From the NCBI RefSeq assembly GCF_001684965.1, contig NZ_MAYG01000001.1:248001-312000 (forward strand): DNA of 64,000 nt, read 5' to 3'. This document shows positions 16,280-25,136 of this stretch, piece by piece. The notes beneath the pieces were generated by a model. That model ran no database searches. It worked only from the letters and a program-made list of their open reading frames with translations, and was not told where the DNA came from. This DNA is from Chryseobacterium arthrosphaerae. Lineage in GTDB: Bacteria; Bacteroidota; Bacteroidia; Flavobacteriales; Weeksellaceae. The position numbers and the translations under genes were made by a program. Positions within the stretch are counted from its first letter, which is position 1. Each line of letters begins with the position of its first letter.

Positions 16280-16861
16280 TTACTGTACCGAACTCAGTTT
16301 AACCATATGATTTTCCCGCCATTGGCTGGCTTTTGCCTCGTCATTATCACGGTTAACAGTAAAAGTATCAATCGTTTTCCAGGTATTATTAGTGCTGTTA
16401 TATTGGTATAAAAATATTTTTCTCTGAGGCAGAGGTGTGTAGGGAGCATCCATTTCCGGAGTATGCTTCAGAAATTTTTTGGGAGTATGGAAGATCAGGA
16501 TATCAAATTCTTTGCTGAGACTTCTGAATGACTGTCTGTTCAGGTATTTTTCAATCCTGGTATCTGTCTCTTTTTTATACTGTTTCACCTTCTGCCGGTA
16601 CCATTTTTCAGCTCCTGCCTTAGGAACAAGGATAAACATGGTTTCTCCATTTCTGTAGTTAAAATCAAAATTTCTGTAGATCCCGTTATATCCGGTGCTT
16701 GTGATCCCTTCCAGGTCATCAACAGGGTAGCTGATGAAGTCTGTATCTGTAGAGGACTGCCCACAGGGGATGATTTGGGAATGATTTCTTTCATGAGCTT
16801 TTGCACTGTGTTTACCATTGGCCAGAAGCAGTAAAAAGCAAACCGGAAGTATCCTTTTCAT
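16280..16861 (-). CDS. Secreted protein of unknown function
   Basis: 193 residues with a signal peptide (MKRILPVCFLLLLANGKHSAKA). The mature protein contains ISYPVDDLEGITSTGYNGIYRNFDFNYRNGETMFILVP and a late KIFLYQYNSTNNTWKTIDTFTV strand segment. No family recognised. It is first in a reverse-strand group with the broken lipoprotein and the lipoprotein downstream; gaps are 15 and 8 nt, so these are probably co-transcribed. Confidence 0.65.
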   Translation of the reverse strand: MKRILPVCFLLLLANGKHSAKAHERNHSQIIPCGQSSTDTDFISYPVDDLEGITSTGYNGIYRNFDFNYRNGETMFILVPKAGAEKWYRQKVKQYKKETDTRIEKYLNRQSFRSLSKEFDILIFHTPKKFLKHTPEMDAPYTPLPQRKIFLYQYNSTNNTWKTIDTFTVNRDNDEAKASQWRENHMVKLSSVQ

Positions 16862-17041
16862 AGTGGTAATTCTGTTTTTTCAGGGTAAATATAAGTTTTA
16901 TCATTGCTACAGATAGGATGGTAACCGGTAAATTGAGGAAAAATGGCTGAAATCAGGTATAATTTCCGGAGTTTTCAATGGGGGCCAGGTTATTTATTTT
17001 TAATAATTTTAATCCTTATTATTAACGTAAAATGCAACATC

Positions 17042-17689
17042 ATGAAAAGCAGACATGGGCTTGGGATTCTTATTGTATTGACTTTTATAAATTTTGGATA
17101 TGCCAGAAGTTTCAACCATGAATCTTCAGACCTTTCTGATAGGATTAAAAAAGACACTGTAAAAATCAAAGCAGCTTTCCGTGAAGATGATATTGCTGCC
17201 AATGAATATTTAAAAGACCGCCTGAAACCAATCCGGACTAATTTTAAAAGAATCAATTCCATCACCCAATGGACCTCTGTCCTGAAAAAAGACATTGAGG
17301 GAGAATCTGCTGAAGGGGGTGAAGCTACTTTTTTCTTTAAAGGCAGGCGCCTGGAAAAGGTTTTAGCCAGACATTACGGCGAAATGGGACAGGCTCTGAT
17401 TGAATATTACCTGATGAACGGCCAATTGTCTTTTGTTTTTCAAAAAGACTACAAGTACAACCGTCCGATGTTCTATGATGCCAAAGCAATGAAGGAAAAT
17501 AACGATACGGAAGCTTTTGATTTTAAAAAATCAGAAATCATGGAAAACAGGAATTACTTTGAAAAGGGAAATCTGTTTCATATTGTGAACAGCCAGGATT
17601 GTGGAGCTCCTTTTAGCGGTGAATATATGGCCGAAGAAGAGAAAAGTATACAGGATGATTTTAAAAGATTGATGGAGCTTTTGAAGTGA
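17042..17689 (+). CDS. Secreted protein of unknown function
   Basis: 215 residues from ATG 17042, chosen because it gives a signal peptide (MKSRHGLGILIVLTFINFGYA). The longer frame from 16943 has no support. The mature part has FKRINSITQWTSVLKKDIEGES and RPMFYDAKAMKEN segments. No family recognised with confidence. It is transcribed alone and converges on the repeat region at 17698-17980. Confidence 0.65.
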   Translation: MKSRHGLGILIVLTFINFGYARSFNHESSDLSDRIKKDTVKIKAAFREDDIAANEYLKDRLKPIRTNFKRINSITQWTSVLKKDIEGESAEGGEATFFFKGRRLEKVLARHYGEMGQALIEYYLMNGQLSFVFQKDYKYNRPMFYDAKAMKENNDTEAFDFKKSEIMENRNYFEKGNLFHIVNSQDCGAPFSGEYMAEEEKSIQDDFKRLMELLK

Positions 17690-17697
17690 GAAGAAAT

Positions 17698-17871
17698 GGT
17701 TTTGCATATATTCTCTCGCGGATTGAGCTGATTCCGCAGATTTTTAATTGAAAACCTTTGGTTTTAAAAGGGTTAATAGTTTAATATTTACGTAAGGTTA
17801 ATTGTAAGACTGATTCCGCTGTTGGTTTTGCATATATTCTCTCGCAGATTGAGCTGATTACGCAGATTTTT
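17698..17871. repeat. Direct repeat of 48 bp flanking an AT-rich spacer
   Basis: The 48-bp units at 17698-17745 and 17824-17871 differ at two positions. Each starts with GGTTTTGCATATATTCTCTC and contains GATTGAGCTGATT. The second unit runs on into the larger dispersed repeat at 17838-17980; the first is followed by a different hairpin-like sequence (AAAACCTTTGGTTTT). Confidence 0.85.
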
Positions 17872-17980
17872 TGATTGAAAATCAGAGATTTTCAAAGGCT
17901 TATGTGTACTTAATATACGCAAGAAATATCACTTAAAATAACTTAAGTGTTAAAAAGCTTTTGTGACTTTTGTGGTTGAA
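17838..17980 (-). repeat. Dispersed 3'-end repeat, copy B
   Basis: About 143 bp, nearly identical to the inverse copy at 46984-47123 and recognisable at 1-89. On the reverse strand it begins AACCACAAAAG 29 nt after the stop codon of the gene at 18007-18543. Internal stems are GAAAATC/GATTTTC, TGTGTA/TACGCA (one G-U) and CTTAA/TTAAG. Confidence 0.85.
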
Positions 17981-18006
17981 CTAATGAATGTTTCCTGCCG
18001 TATCAG

Positions 18007-18543
18007 TTATTTAGTTTCCCTGATGAGAGTAAGCCGCTCTTCCACCTCTTTGATTTTCCCGATCCAGTAGTTGATTCCTTCCTGATTGGTTACGGTCTGT
18101 CTGAAAGCATTTTTATTAACAGCCCATAGCCTGGAGCCGTTTTTCTGATACTCTACTTCACGCTCTCTTTTATTTTCAGGTTCTATACGGTATCTCCAGA
18201 ATACAAGCGAATGCATATATTCTGAACGGATCTTTTCAAGGTAGTTGATAATCGCTTTGCGGTCCTGCGGAATATATCCCGGGCCCGAGCAACCGCAGGA
18301 ATGGAAAGTTATCCCAACAGTATACAGATTCCGGATATGGGCCCATTGCTTGTGATCATTTTTTGCCGGTGATTCAAAATCCAGGCCCATATTGGCCATC
18401 ATGCTTCCACATTCAGGACATCTGGCTTCCACAGAAGTGGTTGCATCCCTGTCTACATCTTTTAAAACACGGCGTTTGAATGTCTTCTGACAATTGAAAC
18501 ATGCATAATGACATTTGTAAACCATCATGGCGTATCGGCACAT
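18007..18543 (-). CDS. Conserved-looking protein with zinc-ribbon cysteines
   Basis: 178 residues. The N-terminal half carries CHYACFNC near residues 11-18 and CPECG near 42-46, two knuckles of a likely zinc ribbon, and a later CGC. The rest is charged and helical (KAIINYLEKIRSEYMHSL, VNKNAFRQTVTNQEGINYWIGKIKEVEERL). No signal peptide. I know of no assigned function for such proteins; nucleic-acid or metal binding is possible only by analogy. It lies just downstream of another hypothetical gene on the same strand, 32 bp apart. Confidence 0.7.
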   Translation of the reverse strand: MCRYAMMVYKCHYACFNCQKTFKRRVLKDVDRDATTSVEARCPECGSMMANMGLDFESPAKNDHKQWAHIRNLYTVGITFHSCGCSGPGYIPQDRKAIINYLEKIRSEYMHSLVFWRYRIEPENKREREVEYQKNGSRLWAVNKNAFRQTVTNQEGINYWIGKIKEVEERLTLIRETK

Positions 18544-18575
18544 ATTACGATCTTATTCTTTGGTTATTAGTTAAT

Positions 18576-19058
18576 TTATATTTTATCTTCTTCCTTATAA
18601 TGTATTCCCATCATGCTGCTGGCGCTTCTCGGATCATAAACGGACCAGACTTCACCCCAGGAAAACCTGAAAAGACATCTTGGATAGGGTGTTTTCTCTT
18701 TCCGGGTAGGAGCTGTTCCAAGAATAAGGCTCAGAAACCTGTTATTTCTGTAGAAAACCTGCATTTCTTTTTCTTCAGACCAGTCCTTCCAATCTTTTGC
18801 ATCACCGTTTTCCGATGTATTCATATGAATGCTGTGCAACTGATCTCTCCAAAAGCACAGTTGAAAATACACCTGATATCCCTGCACTTCTATCGTGTTG
18901 AAACAGTACCAGAAATATCCGGTTGTCACATCCCGCATATTATAGTATTTCTCTTTATAAAATGCAGTCTGCTGCAGTTCCTCAAGCAACATTCCTTTAT
19001 ACAGTGTGGTATCAAAGGTTTCCAGCTCTATCCATCCGTTTTGATCATTGATCAGCAT
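18576..19058 (-). CDS. Hypothetical cytoplasmic protein
   Basis: 160 residues, rich in aromatic residues (GYFWYCFNTIEVQGYQVYFQLCFW, CLFRFSWGEVWSVYDPRSASSMMG). There is no signal peptide or membrane segment and I recognise no family. Same strand as the zinc-ribbon gene downstream, probably co-transcribed. A TATATTTA near-match to the -7 element lies shortly upstream of the start. Confidence 0.6.
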   Translation of the reverse strand: MLINDQNGWIELETFDTTLYKGMLLEELQQTAFYKEKYYNMRDVTTGYFWYCFNTIEVQGYQVYFQLCFWRDQLHSIHMNTSENGDAKDWKDWSEEKEMQVFYRNNRFLSLILGTAPTRKEKTPYPRCLFRFSWGEVWSVYDPRSASSMMGIHYKEEDKI

Positions 19059-19157
19059 AGTTCAAAAAAAATTGAAGCCATAAATATACCCGTTTTTTCT
19101 TTACAGACAACAGATAATATTTACAGCTTCTTGTAGAAATAGAAATATCGGTGTGTG

Positions 19158-21434
19158 TTATGGATTTGAAATGATTAATGTGGAAGGAATGTCAGACAGC
19201 CAAAGACTTTTTGTGTCTATCAGACTCTTCCAGCTTTTGCTGCTGATGAGCATCAGGTCCTGGGAATTCAGGAACTCTTTCTCTATCTTTTTCTCATTAT
19301 ACAGCGTAATATGATTGGGGGCTACCTGCTCAATACTTCTGATCAGTTCCTTTACTTCAATATTATTGCGGATCTGGCCTGCTGCATCCAGGATGATGAT
19401 CTGTGAATTGTTATTATTGATGAGCCTTTTAGCATATTCCAGCAGGTAAAAATCACTTAAGTTAAAGATCGGAACAAATACTTTATCGGCAGTTTTAAAG
19501 TTTTTTTCTACCAATACACCAACAGGGATATTGGTTTTATCTAAAATCTGAAGGGTAAAATCGTCAAAAGGAGAGTTGTTGAAGATATTTCCTTTGCCTT
19601 TTACCGTATTCAAAAGTTTTTCAGGATTGATAATTTTGGTGGTAAAACCTAATAATCTCCCCAATAAGCTTCCTTCATACATTGATTTTCCAAGCATGAT
19701 CAGGAGAAGATCATAGTGCCCCTTATTTGTAATGCTGGTAAGATCATTTTCTATATCGGTAGAAGCTTTGAAGAGGGTAGTCACTTCAAGGTTGAGCTCA
19801 TGGGAAGTTTCAATGACGTGCTGAAACTGAGAATCTTCATATTCATCAATATCATAAGCATGCATTTCGTTCACAGGGGCAATATTCATAGCGGTGATGC
19901 TTTTATTGCCGTTCATTTTATGGGTGAAATCATGGGCCAGTTTAAGGAGGGTACTTCCGGATTCAGGTTTGTCAAAAGATAAGAGTACGCGGTATTGGGA
20001 ATCGTTTTCATGTACAGGCTCTTCCTCTTTTTTAGATTTAAAAATAAAATTAATGAAATCCAGGGCAGGCCCGGTCATGAATGTTGTAAATAAAGCCATA
20101 ATAACGAGCATGGCAAAGATTTCGGGGCTTAAGACCCCAAGATCATACCCGATATTCAGTACAATAAGCTCCATTAAACCTCTTGTATTCATCAGGGCGC
20201 CAATCGTTAAACTTTCTTTCCAGTTGATCCCCACAAACCTGGCAGTGAGCGCACTTCCTGCAAATTTTCCAAGTACAGCCGTCAGGATAATGAAGCCTGC
20301 AGTGATCCAAAGGTGTGCATCATTCAAAAGGCCGATCTGGGTACGAAGACCCGTAAAAACAAAGAACAGCGGCAGAAGCAGTACCAGTGCCACATCTTCT
20401 ACTTTATCGATAAACAGGGTCCGGAATTTTGTATTTTCCGGCATGATGGCACCTGCCATGAAAGCCCCGAATAAAGCATGGATCCCAATAACTTCGGTTA
20501 CATATGACGATAAAATAAGGGTAAGGAAAAAGATAGCTACCATAGGTTTACTGATCGTATTTTTGCCGGCCTGAAGATCCCCGACCCTTTTCAGGAATGG
20601 CCTTACAATTTTGATCATTAAAAATACATAAGCTATTGCCATGATGATCACATAGATGGAACTTGTGAAAGAACCGGCTTTTACAATAGCAATTACCGCT
20701 GCAAGAATACACCATGCCGTAATATCATCAGCTGCTGCACAGGTAATCACAATGGTGCCCAGTTTGGTCTTCTGAAGATTTCTCTCCTGTACAATTCTTG
20801 CCAGTACCGGAAATGCCGTTATACTCATAGAAATTGCTATAAATAAGGCAAAGGAGGTAAACTGAATCCCTGAAGGGGCAAATTCCTGATAAATAAAATA
20901 CGACAAGCCAATACCCAGCGCAAAAGGAATAATAATACTGGCATGACTGATCACTACAGCATCATGGGCTTTTTTTCGCAGGACACTGAGGTCAAGTTCC
21001 ATTCCTACGATATACATAAACAGAATAAGCCCTATCTGGCTGAGAAACTGTAAGTTTCCCAATGATTCTTTTGGAAATAAGAATGCAGAAAACTCAGGAA
21101 AATACATCCCTACAAGAGAAGGTCCCAGCACGATCCCGGCAATCATTTCCCCAATTACACTGGGCTGTTTGATCTTCATACAGATCCATCCGAACAGTCT
21201 GGCAGTAAGAATAATGGTTACGATCTGTGCCAGTAGCAGTGCCAGAGGGTGGTGAAGGTTGGTTTTAAAAGATTCAAGGAAGTTGTCCCAGGTAGAGCCA
21301 CTGCTGGTTTTACTGACGATATTTTCTTTGATTTCCAGTGTCTGCCCTTCCATGATAAAGAAGTACATCAGGCCGGAAAAAACCGCTATAGTCGTAATGT
21401 AGAAAATTAAATTTCTGTATTTCCCCAAATTCAT
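19158..21434 (-). CDS. Cation/proton antiporter (CPA2) with C-terminal stress-protein domain
   Basis: 758 residues. An N-terminal membrane anchor (residues 9-28) and spacer precede a Kef-type Na+/H+ exchanger domain of about 12 helices, with GEMIAGIVLGPSLVGMYFP near residue 92 and ITCAAADDITAWCILA near 232, where the paired aspartates of CPA2 transporters sit. NTRGLMELIVLNIG near 415 is also characteristic. The last 280 residues are cytoplasmic and resemble two tandem universal-stress-protein folds. Role: monovalent cation efflux or pH homeostasis; the ion is not deducible. Monocistronic. Confidence 0.88.
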   Translation of the reverse strand: MNLGKYRNLIFYITTIAVFSGLMYFFIMEGQTLEIKENIVSKTSSGSTWDNFLESFKTNLHHPLALLLAQIVTIILTARLFGWICMKIKQPSVIGEMIAGIVLGPSLVGMYFPEFSAFLFPKESLGNLQFLSQIGLILFMYIVGMELDLSVLRKKAHDAVVISHASIIIPFALGIGLSYFIYQEFAPSGIQFTSFALFIAISMSITAFPVLARIVQERNLQKTKLGTIVITCAAADDITAWCILAAVIAIVKAGSFTSSIYVIIMAIAYVFLMIKIVRPFLKRVGDLQAGKNTISKPMVAIFFLTLILSSYVTEVIGIHALFGAFMAGAIMPENTKFRTLFIDKVEDVALVLLLPLFFVFTGLRTQIGLLNDAHLWITAGFIILTAVLGKFAGSALTARFVGINWKESLTIGALMNTRGLMELIVLNIGYDLGVLSPEIFAMLVIMALFTTFMTGPALDFINFIFKSKKEEEPVHENDSQYRVLLSFDKPESGSTLLKLAHDFTHKMNGNKSITAMNIAPVNEMHAYDIDEYEDSQFQHVIETSHELNLEVTTLFKASTDIENDLTSITNKGHYDLLLIMLGKSMYEGSLLGRLLGFTTKIINPEKLLNTVKGKGNIFNNSPFDDFTLQILDKTNIPVGVLVEKNFKTADKVFVPIFNLSDFYLLEYAKRLINNNNSQIIILDAAGQIRNNIEVKELIRSIEQVAPNHITLYNEKKIEKEFLNSQDLMLISSKSWKSLIDTKSLWLSDIPSTLIISNP

Positions 21435-21531
21435 GATTCCAATATTTTAATGCAAAGTTGATAAGAATATGTTGATGTTAAATACACTTTTTTTTAAAAT
21501 GTAATGAATGTTCTAAAAAATGTAATAAAAT

Positions 21532-21921
21532 CTATTTAAATGAATATCCAACGCCGGCCCCTATTTTCCAGCTTCCGTTCTGGTCCGGAGTTTTGGTGTT
21601 ATAATAGACCGGAATCTGAAGGACAATTTTTCTGTAAACCATCGTAAAACCGGCTCCTAAGGTAGGCGTAACAGGGCTGTTTCTTGTTCCGGAGGATCTG
21701 TCTTCCCTGATTCTAAGAGAGGGAAGCATCCCTGCAATATATTTTATGTTTTTGTGCTTAAGGCTTATATTAGGCCCGGTAAAATTGAGAAAAGCACCAT
21801 GATCTACATATCCGGCTACTGCGATTCCCTCAAAAAATGAGACCTTGATTTTTGAACCCGTTTCCTGAGAAAAGCACAGTCCGGATAGAAGAATTCCTAC
21901 TGCATACAGACAGTTTTTCAT
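21532..21921 (-). CDS. Small exported protein, probably outer-membrane associated
   Basis: 129 residues with signal peptide MKNCLYAVGILLSGLCFSQ. The mature part has short beta-strands and ends in WKIGAGVGYSFK, an aromatic C-terminus typical of outer-membrane barrel proteins, though it is short for a complete barrel. Function unknown. A single gene between the antiporter and the LytTR operon. Confidence 0.65.
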   Translation of the reverse strand: MKNCLYAVGILLSGLCFSQETGSKIKVSFFEGIAVAGYVDHGAFLNFTGPNISLKHKNIKYIAGMLPSLRIREDRSSGTRNSPVTPTLGAGFTMVYRKIVLQIPVYYNTKTPDQNGSWKIGAGVGYSFK

Positions 21922-22029
21922 TATTAATCATTTAATCAGGAGTAAAAATACGTCCCTGTAATGGTACAAAAAATGAAGATGTAATGAAGCGAAAGCTTTC
22001 TGTAATGAAAACGGAAATGTCTGAAAAAT

Positions 22030-22740
22030 CTATTTTCCGAATAATTCCATCAGTGCACTTTTATAGGTATCTCCGATTTGCAGCTTCAGGAAATTTTCTC
22101 CTTCGGTGAGAATGGTTGTAATAATTTCGTTGGTGGTAAATACTTTGATGGAAGACATTGCAATGATCTCTTTTTTATTGATCTGGGCAAAATCTTTAGC
22201 CGGAAGCATTTCAAGAAGATTTTTGAAATTAAGGTTTTTTAAAACGATAACGGTTCCGTCATTCAGGGTAATATCTTTATCCCGGCTGTCAATTTCCGAA
22301 GTTTTGATGTAAACAATCTGTTCGGTGGGAATGATGGTTTTACCGATGTTGGTATTCCATTCTATGAATGTTTTTTTCTGGATGGTGCTGATTTGTTCTT
22401 TTGCCTTATCAAAAGCCTGGATCAGACGTTCTTTTTTAATAGGTTTTCTTACATAATCCACTACATTGAGATCAAAAGCTTCTGCTGCATATTCTTTATA
22501 GGCGGTAGTGAAGATGATCTTTTTTGAACCGGAAATCAGCTCGGCAACCTGAAGACCCGTCATTCCGGGCATTTCAATATCCAGAATGCAAAGATTACAG
22601 TCCAGGGAGTCAATTTCTTTCAGAAAAACCTTAGGATCGTTGAAGGCCTTTACCACTTCCACATCATCAATTTGCTCACACAGAAGTTTAAGGTAGCTGA
22701 TGGCCAGCAGTTCATCATCCAGAATAACGCATTTTATCAT
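22030..22740 (-). CDS. LytTR-family response regulator
   Basis: 236 residues. The receiver domain occupies residues 1-120 with the phosphoacceptor in LCILDIEMPGMTG (Asp near 54) and the conserved TTAYKEYAAEAFDLNVVDYVRKP switch region. The C-terminal LytTR DNA-binding domain has IVYIKTSEIDSRDKDITLNDGT and FAQINKKEIIAMSSI. Its start overlaps the histidine kinase gene by 26 bp, so the two are translated together and form a two-component pair. Confidence 0.93.
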   Translation of the reverse strand: MIKCVILDDELLAISYLKLLCEQIDDVEVVKAFNDPKVFLKEIDSLDCNLCILDIEMPGMTGLQVAELISGSKKIIFTTAYKEYAAEAFDLNVVDYVRKPIKKERLIQAFDKAKEQISTIQKKTFIEWNTNIGKTIIPTEQIVYIKTSEIDSRDKDITLNDGTVIVLKNLNFKNLLEMLPAKDFAQINKKEIIAMSSIKVFTTNEIITTILTEGENFLKLQIGDTYKSALMELFGK

Positions 22741-23488
22741 AGAATTCTCCTAAATTGATTTTTAATTCTGCTGTGAAAATCCCGTTTTTAGAACTTCTTT
22801 CCAGCTGATAGTAAGTACTGTAGATCATTTTAAGCCTTTGGTCAAAAGACTGGCTTCCGAAACCGCTCTTTTCCTTCTCGAGGATATTTTTCAGAGAGGC
22901 TTTGTTGCTGACTTTCATGGTGAAGATGCCGTTTTCAAGCTCCATATAAATGGAAATAAAAGAATCCTGAGCCAGAAAGTCAGTATGTTTGAAAGCATTT
23001 TCTATAAGATCCACAGAGATTAACGGGGCAAACACTTTTTCTTCATACACAGAATCGGATTTATTGATCCTGGATTTGATTCTGAAATCGAAAAGAGGAT
23101 TGATCTTGATCTTATTAATTTCAATGAGACTTAGTGCAAAAGTCAGTTCCTCCTTAGGACTTACAAACTTATTGTTGCTTTCGTATAAAATATAATCCAG
23201 TACATTGGCCAGCTTATCCAGCGACATATAGGTCTGGTAAGCATGGGACTGCACTGAATTGAGAATATTTTTAAAAAGATGGGGATTCAGCTTGGTACCA
23301 ATGTGTTCCAGGCGTACTTCATTCAGGCGCTGCTCAATGATCTTATTGGTTTCTGACAGTTGGGTATTTTTTTGTTTCAGATTCTGATTCTGGCTGAACA
23401 GGTAAATGCTCGTGGTCAGGAAAAAGAAAATGGCAAAAACCCCGACGAATATCAGATAATCATGAATCATGTAGTAATTGCCCCCCAT
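22715..23488 (-). CDS. LytS-type sensor histidine kinase
   Basis: 257 residues. One N-terminal membrane segment (IFVGVFAIFFFLTTSIYLF), a short coiled coil, then the His-kinase domain with LNPHLFKNILNSVQSHA, matching the LytS/YehU phosphoacceptor motif (usually NPHFLFN). The ATP-binding region has VDLIENAFKHT and a glycine-containing GFGSQSFDQRLKMIY block. No extracellular sensor domain is present. ATG 23470 (MIHDYLIF) is an alternative start. It lies 18 nt after the small membrane protein gene, in the alanine dehydrogenase operon. Confidence 0.88.
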   Translation of the reverse strand: MGGNYYMIHDYLIFVGVFAIFFFLTTSIYLFSQNQNLKQKNTQLSETNKIIEQRLNEVRLEHIGTKLNPHLFKNILNSVQSHAYQTYMSLDKLANVLDYILYESNNKFVSPKEELTFALSLIEINKIKINPLFDFRIKSRINKSDSVYEEKVFAPLISVDLIENAFKHTDFLAQDSFISIYMELENGIFTMKVSNKASLKNILEKEKSGFGSQSFDQRLKMIYSTYYQLERSSKNGIFTAELKINLGEFYDKMRYSG

Positions 23489-23506
23489 ATGATCAGTGAA
23501 AGAAAA

Positions 23507-23878
23507 TTATTGAAGTTTTTTCAGGCTGTTTACCGTCACGGTTTCCTCACATTTCTCAAAAGTGATTTCGTAAGACGGCTTTTTTTCAGGATAAGAGATC
23601 AGATAATCCGGACATGGTTTTTTCTGTGCATGGCTGCGGTCAAAATCTACTTTTCCATTGGTAATGATGCTGTCCTTTACAAACTTCTCATCAATTCTGT
23701 AAATACTCATGGCATTCTTTGCCTCTTCAGAATACTTAAATTCCTTCGACAGGGTTTCTGCAATCACACGGCTGTTCGGTAAATAACCGCTGCAGCTTGC
23801 CCCTTTTTTGTTTAAAATAAAAAATACAATCAATAGGCCCGGTATGAAGCCTATTGCATAAAATTTCAGCTTTTTCAT
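23507..23878 (-). CDS. Small membrane-anchored protein (DUF4258-like)
   Basis: 123 residues with an N-terminal hydrophobic anchor (FYAIGFIPGLLIVFFIL) and a soluble domain with three cysteines (GASCSGYLPNSRVIAETLSKE, KPCPDYLI, FEKCEETV). It resembles the DUF4258 proteins often found next to alanine dehydrogenase in Flavobacteriia; this assignment is from memory and moderate. The start abuts the ald stop codon, which implies translational coupling. Confidence 0.65.
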   Translation of the reverse strand: MKKLKFYAIGFIPGLLIVFFILNKKGASCSGYLPNSRVIAETLSKEFKYSEEAKNAMSIYRIDEKFVKDSIITNGKVDFDRSHAQKKPCPDYLISYPEKKPSYEITFEKCEETVTVNSLKKLQ

Positions 23879-25069
23879 TTAGAAAATTAAAAGATTGATA
23901 TCGTGGTACGTAAGTCCGAAACGGTCACAGATGATCTTTTTGGTATGTCTTCCCTTGTACATATATAAACTCTGCTTCATTTCGTTTTTGCGGATCAGCA
24001 TATTTTCAAAACCGCCTTCTTCATCATAATTCAAAATATAGGAAAGGAAGAAATTCGAAATCGCCTTGGTTGTTGTCCTTGGCATTCTTGAGGTAAGATT
24101 CGGAAGTCCGCAGTGGATCACACCGTGTTTGATGATGTAAGGATCTTCCATGGTGGTAAGTTCTGAAGTTTCAATCACCTTACCGTTGTCTATGGTAATA
24201 TCGATGATGACGCTCCCTTTTTTCATATTCATGACCATATCTTCAGTTACGATAGGGGTCATATTCAGCCTTGGCAGCGCTCCGATCACCACATCGGCAC
24301 GTCTTAGGCTTTTGCTGAGTTCCTTCGGATCTATGATAGATGTGGGAACCCTGCTGTCTACCATTGTGTGAAGTCTTCTGAGTTTAGATAATGAGTTGTC
24401 GAAAACTTTTATGCTGGCACCCAGGCCAATGGCTGCTTTCGTAGCAAATTCGCCTACAATTCCGGCTCCGAGGATTACTACTTCAGCAGGTCTTACCCCT
24501 GTAATTCCGCCCAGCATTAAACCATTTGACAATGCCAATAATTCTGAAGCATATAATATGGAAACGGTTCCTGCAATTTCACCCACCAGTCTTACCAGAG
24601 CCAGCTGCTTGTATTCATCCACGATAAATTCAAAAGCGATGGCATTTATTTTTTTCTCTGCAAGCTTTAAGAAGTATTCTTTATCTCTGAGGTTGATCTG
24701 AAGTGCTGAAACCAGATAAGTATTCGGTTTCATATATTCAATTTCATCTTCAGTAGGAGGGTTGACCTTTAAAATAAGATCCTGCCCGAATGCTTCTTTA
24801 GGATCATTGGTAATTTTTGCTCCCGATTCAGAATACTGTAAATCTGTAAAAAATGACCCTTGCCCGGCCCCTGATTCTATAATGATCTCATGACCGTGTT
24901 CTACCAACACCTGTACGGCGTCAGGAGTAATGCAGGTTCTCCTTTCGTTGAGACAGGTCTCTTTGGGAATCCCAATACTGAATTGTTTTCCCTTCTTTAT
25001 AACCTCCAATTTTTCCTCTTTCGGCATCAATTCTTCTTCTGTGAAAGGAGTAAAAATATTTGTACTCAT
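23879..25069 (-). CDS. ald: Alanine dehydrogenase family protein
   Basis: 396 residues, about 20 longer than Bacillus Ald because of an N-terminal extension. Family motifs: IPKETCLNERRTCITP near residue 33 (substrate Arg), DLILKVNPP near 97 (catalytic Lys), the Rossmann loop VVILGAGIVGEFATKA near 201 and VIIDITIDNG near 295 (catalytic Asp). Odd: the segment where Ald has the catalytic His in YLHLA reads YLVSALQIN, so Gln replaces His, as in the related transhydrogenase alpha subunit. The reaction is therefore uncertain. It heads an operon with a small membrane protein and a LytS/LytTR pair. Confidence 0.8.
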   Translation of the reverse strand: MSTNIFTPFTEEELMPKEEKLEVIKKGKQFSIGIPKETCLNERRTCITPDAVQVLVEHGHEIIIESGAGQGSFFTDLQYSESGAKITNDPKEAFGQDLILKVNPPTEDEIEYMKPNTYLVSALQINLRDKEYFLKLAEKKINAIAFEFIVDEYKQLALVRLVGEIAGTVSILYASELLALSNGLMLGGITGVRPAEVVILGAGIVGEFATKAAIGLGASIKVFDNSLSKLRRLHTMVDSRVPTSIIDPKELSKSLRRADVVIGALPRLNMTPIVTEDMVMNMKKGSVIIDITIDNGKVIETSELTTMEDPYIIKHGVIHCGLPNLTSRMPRTTTKAISNFFLSYILNYDEEGGFENMLIRKNEMKQSLYMYKGRHTKKIICDRFGLTYHDINLLIF

Positions 25070-25120
25070 CCTTAAATTAAATTATGTCTTACAGATTGTT
25101 TTTTACACTCAATTAATGAG

Positions 25121-25128
25121 CAAAGATA
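25121..25128 (-). promoter_or_regulatory. -7 promoter element of the ald operon
   Basis: On the reverse strand this reads TATCTTTG (TAnnTTTG), 51 nt before the ald start. It separates ald from tsaE upstream. Confidence 0.65.
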
Positions 25129-25136
25129 CATAATAT

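Noticed and set aside
15873..16310. Forward 145-codon frame
   Set aside because: It lies opposite a lipoprotein gene and the frameshifted lipoprotein, which have signal peptides and operon spacing; the forward product has no family features.
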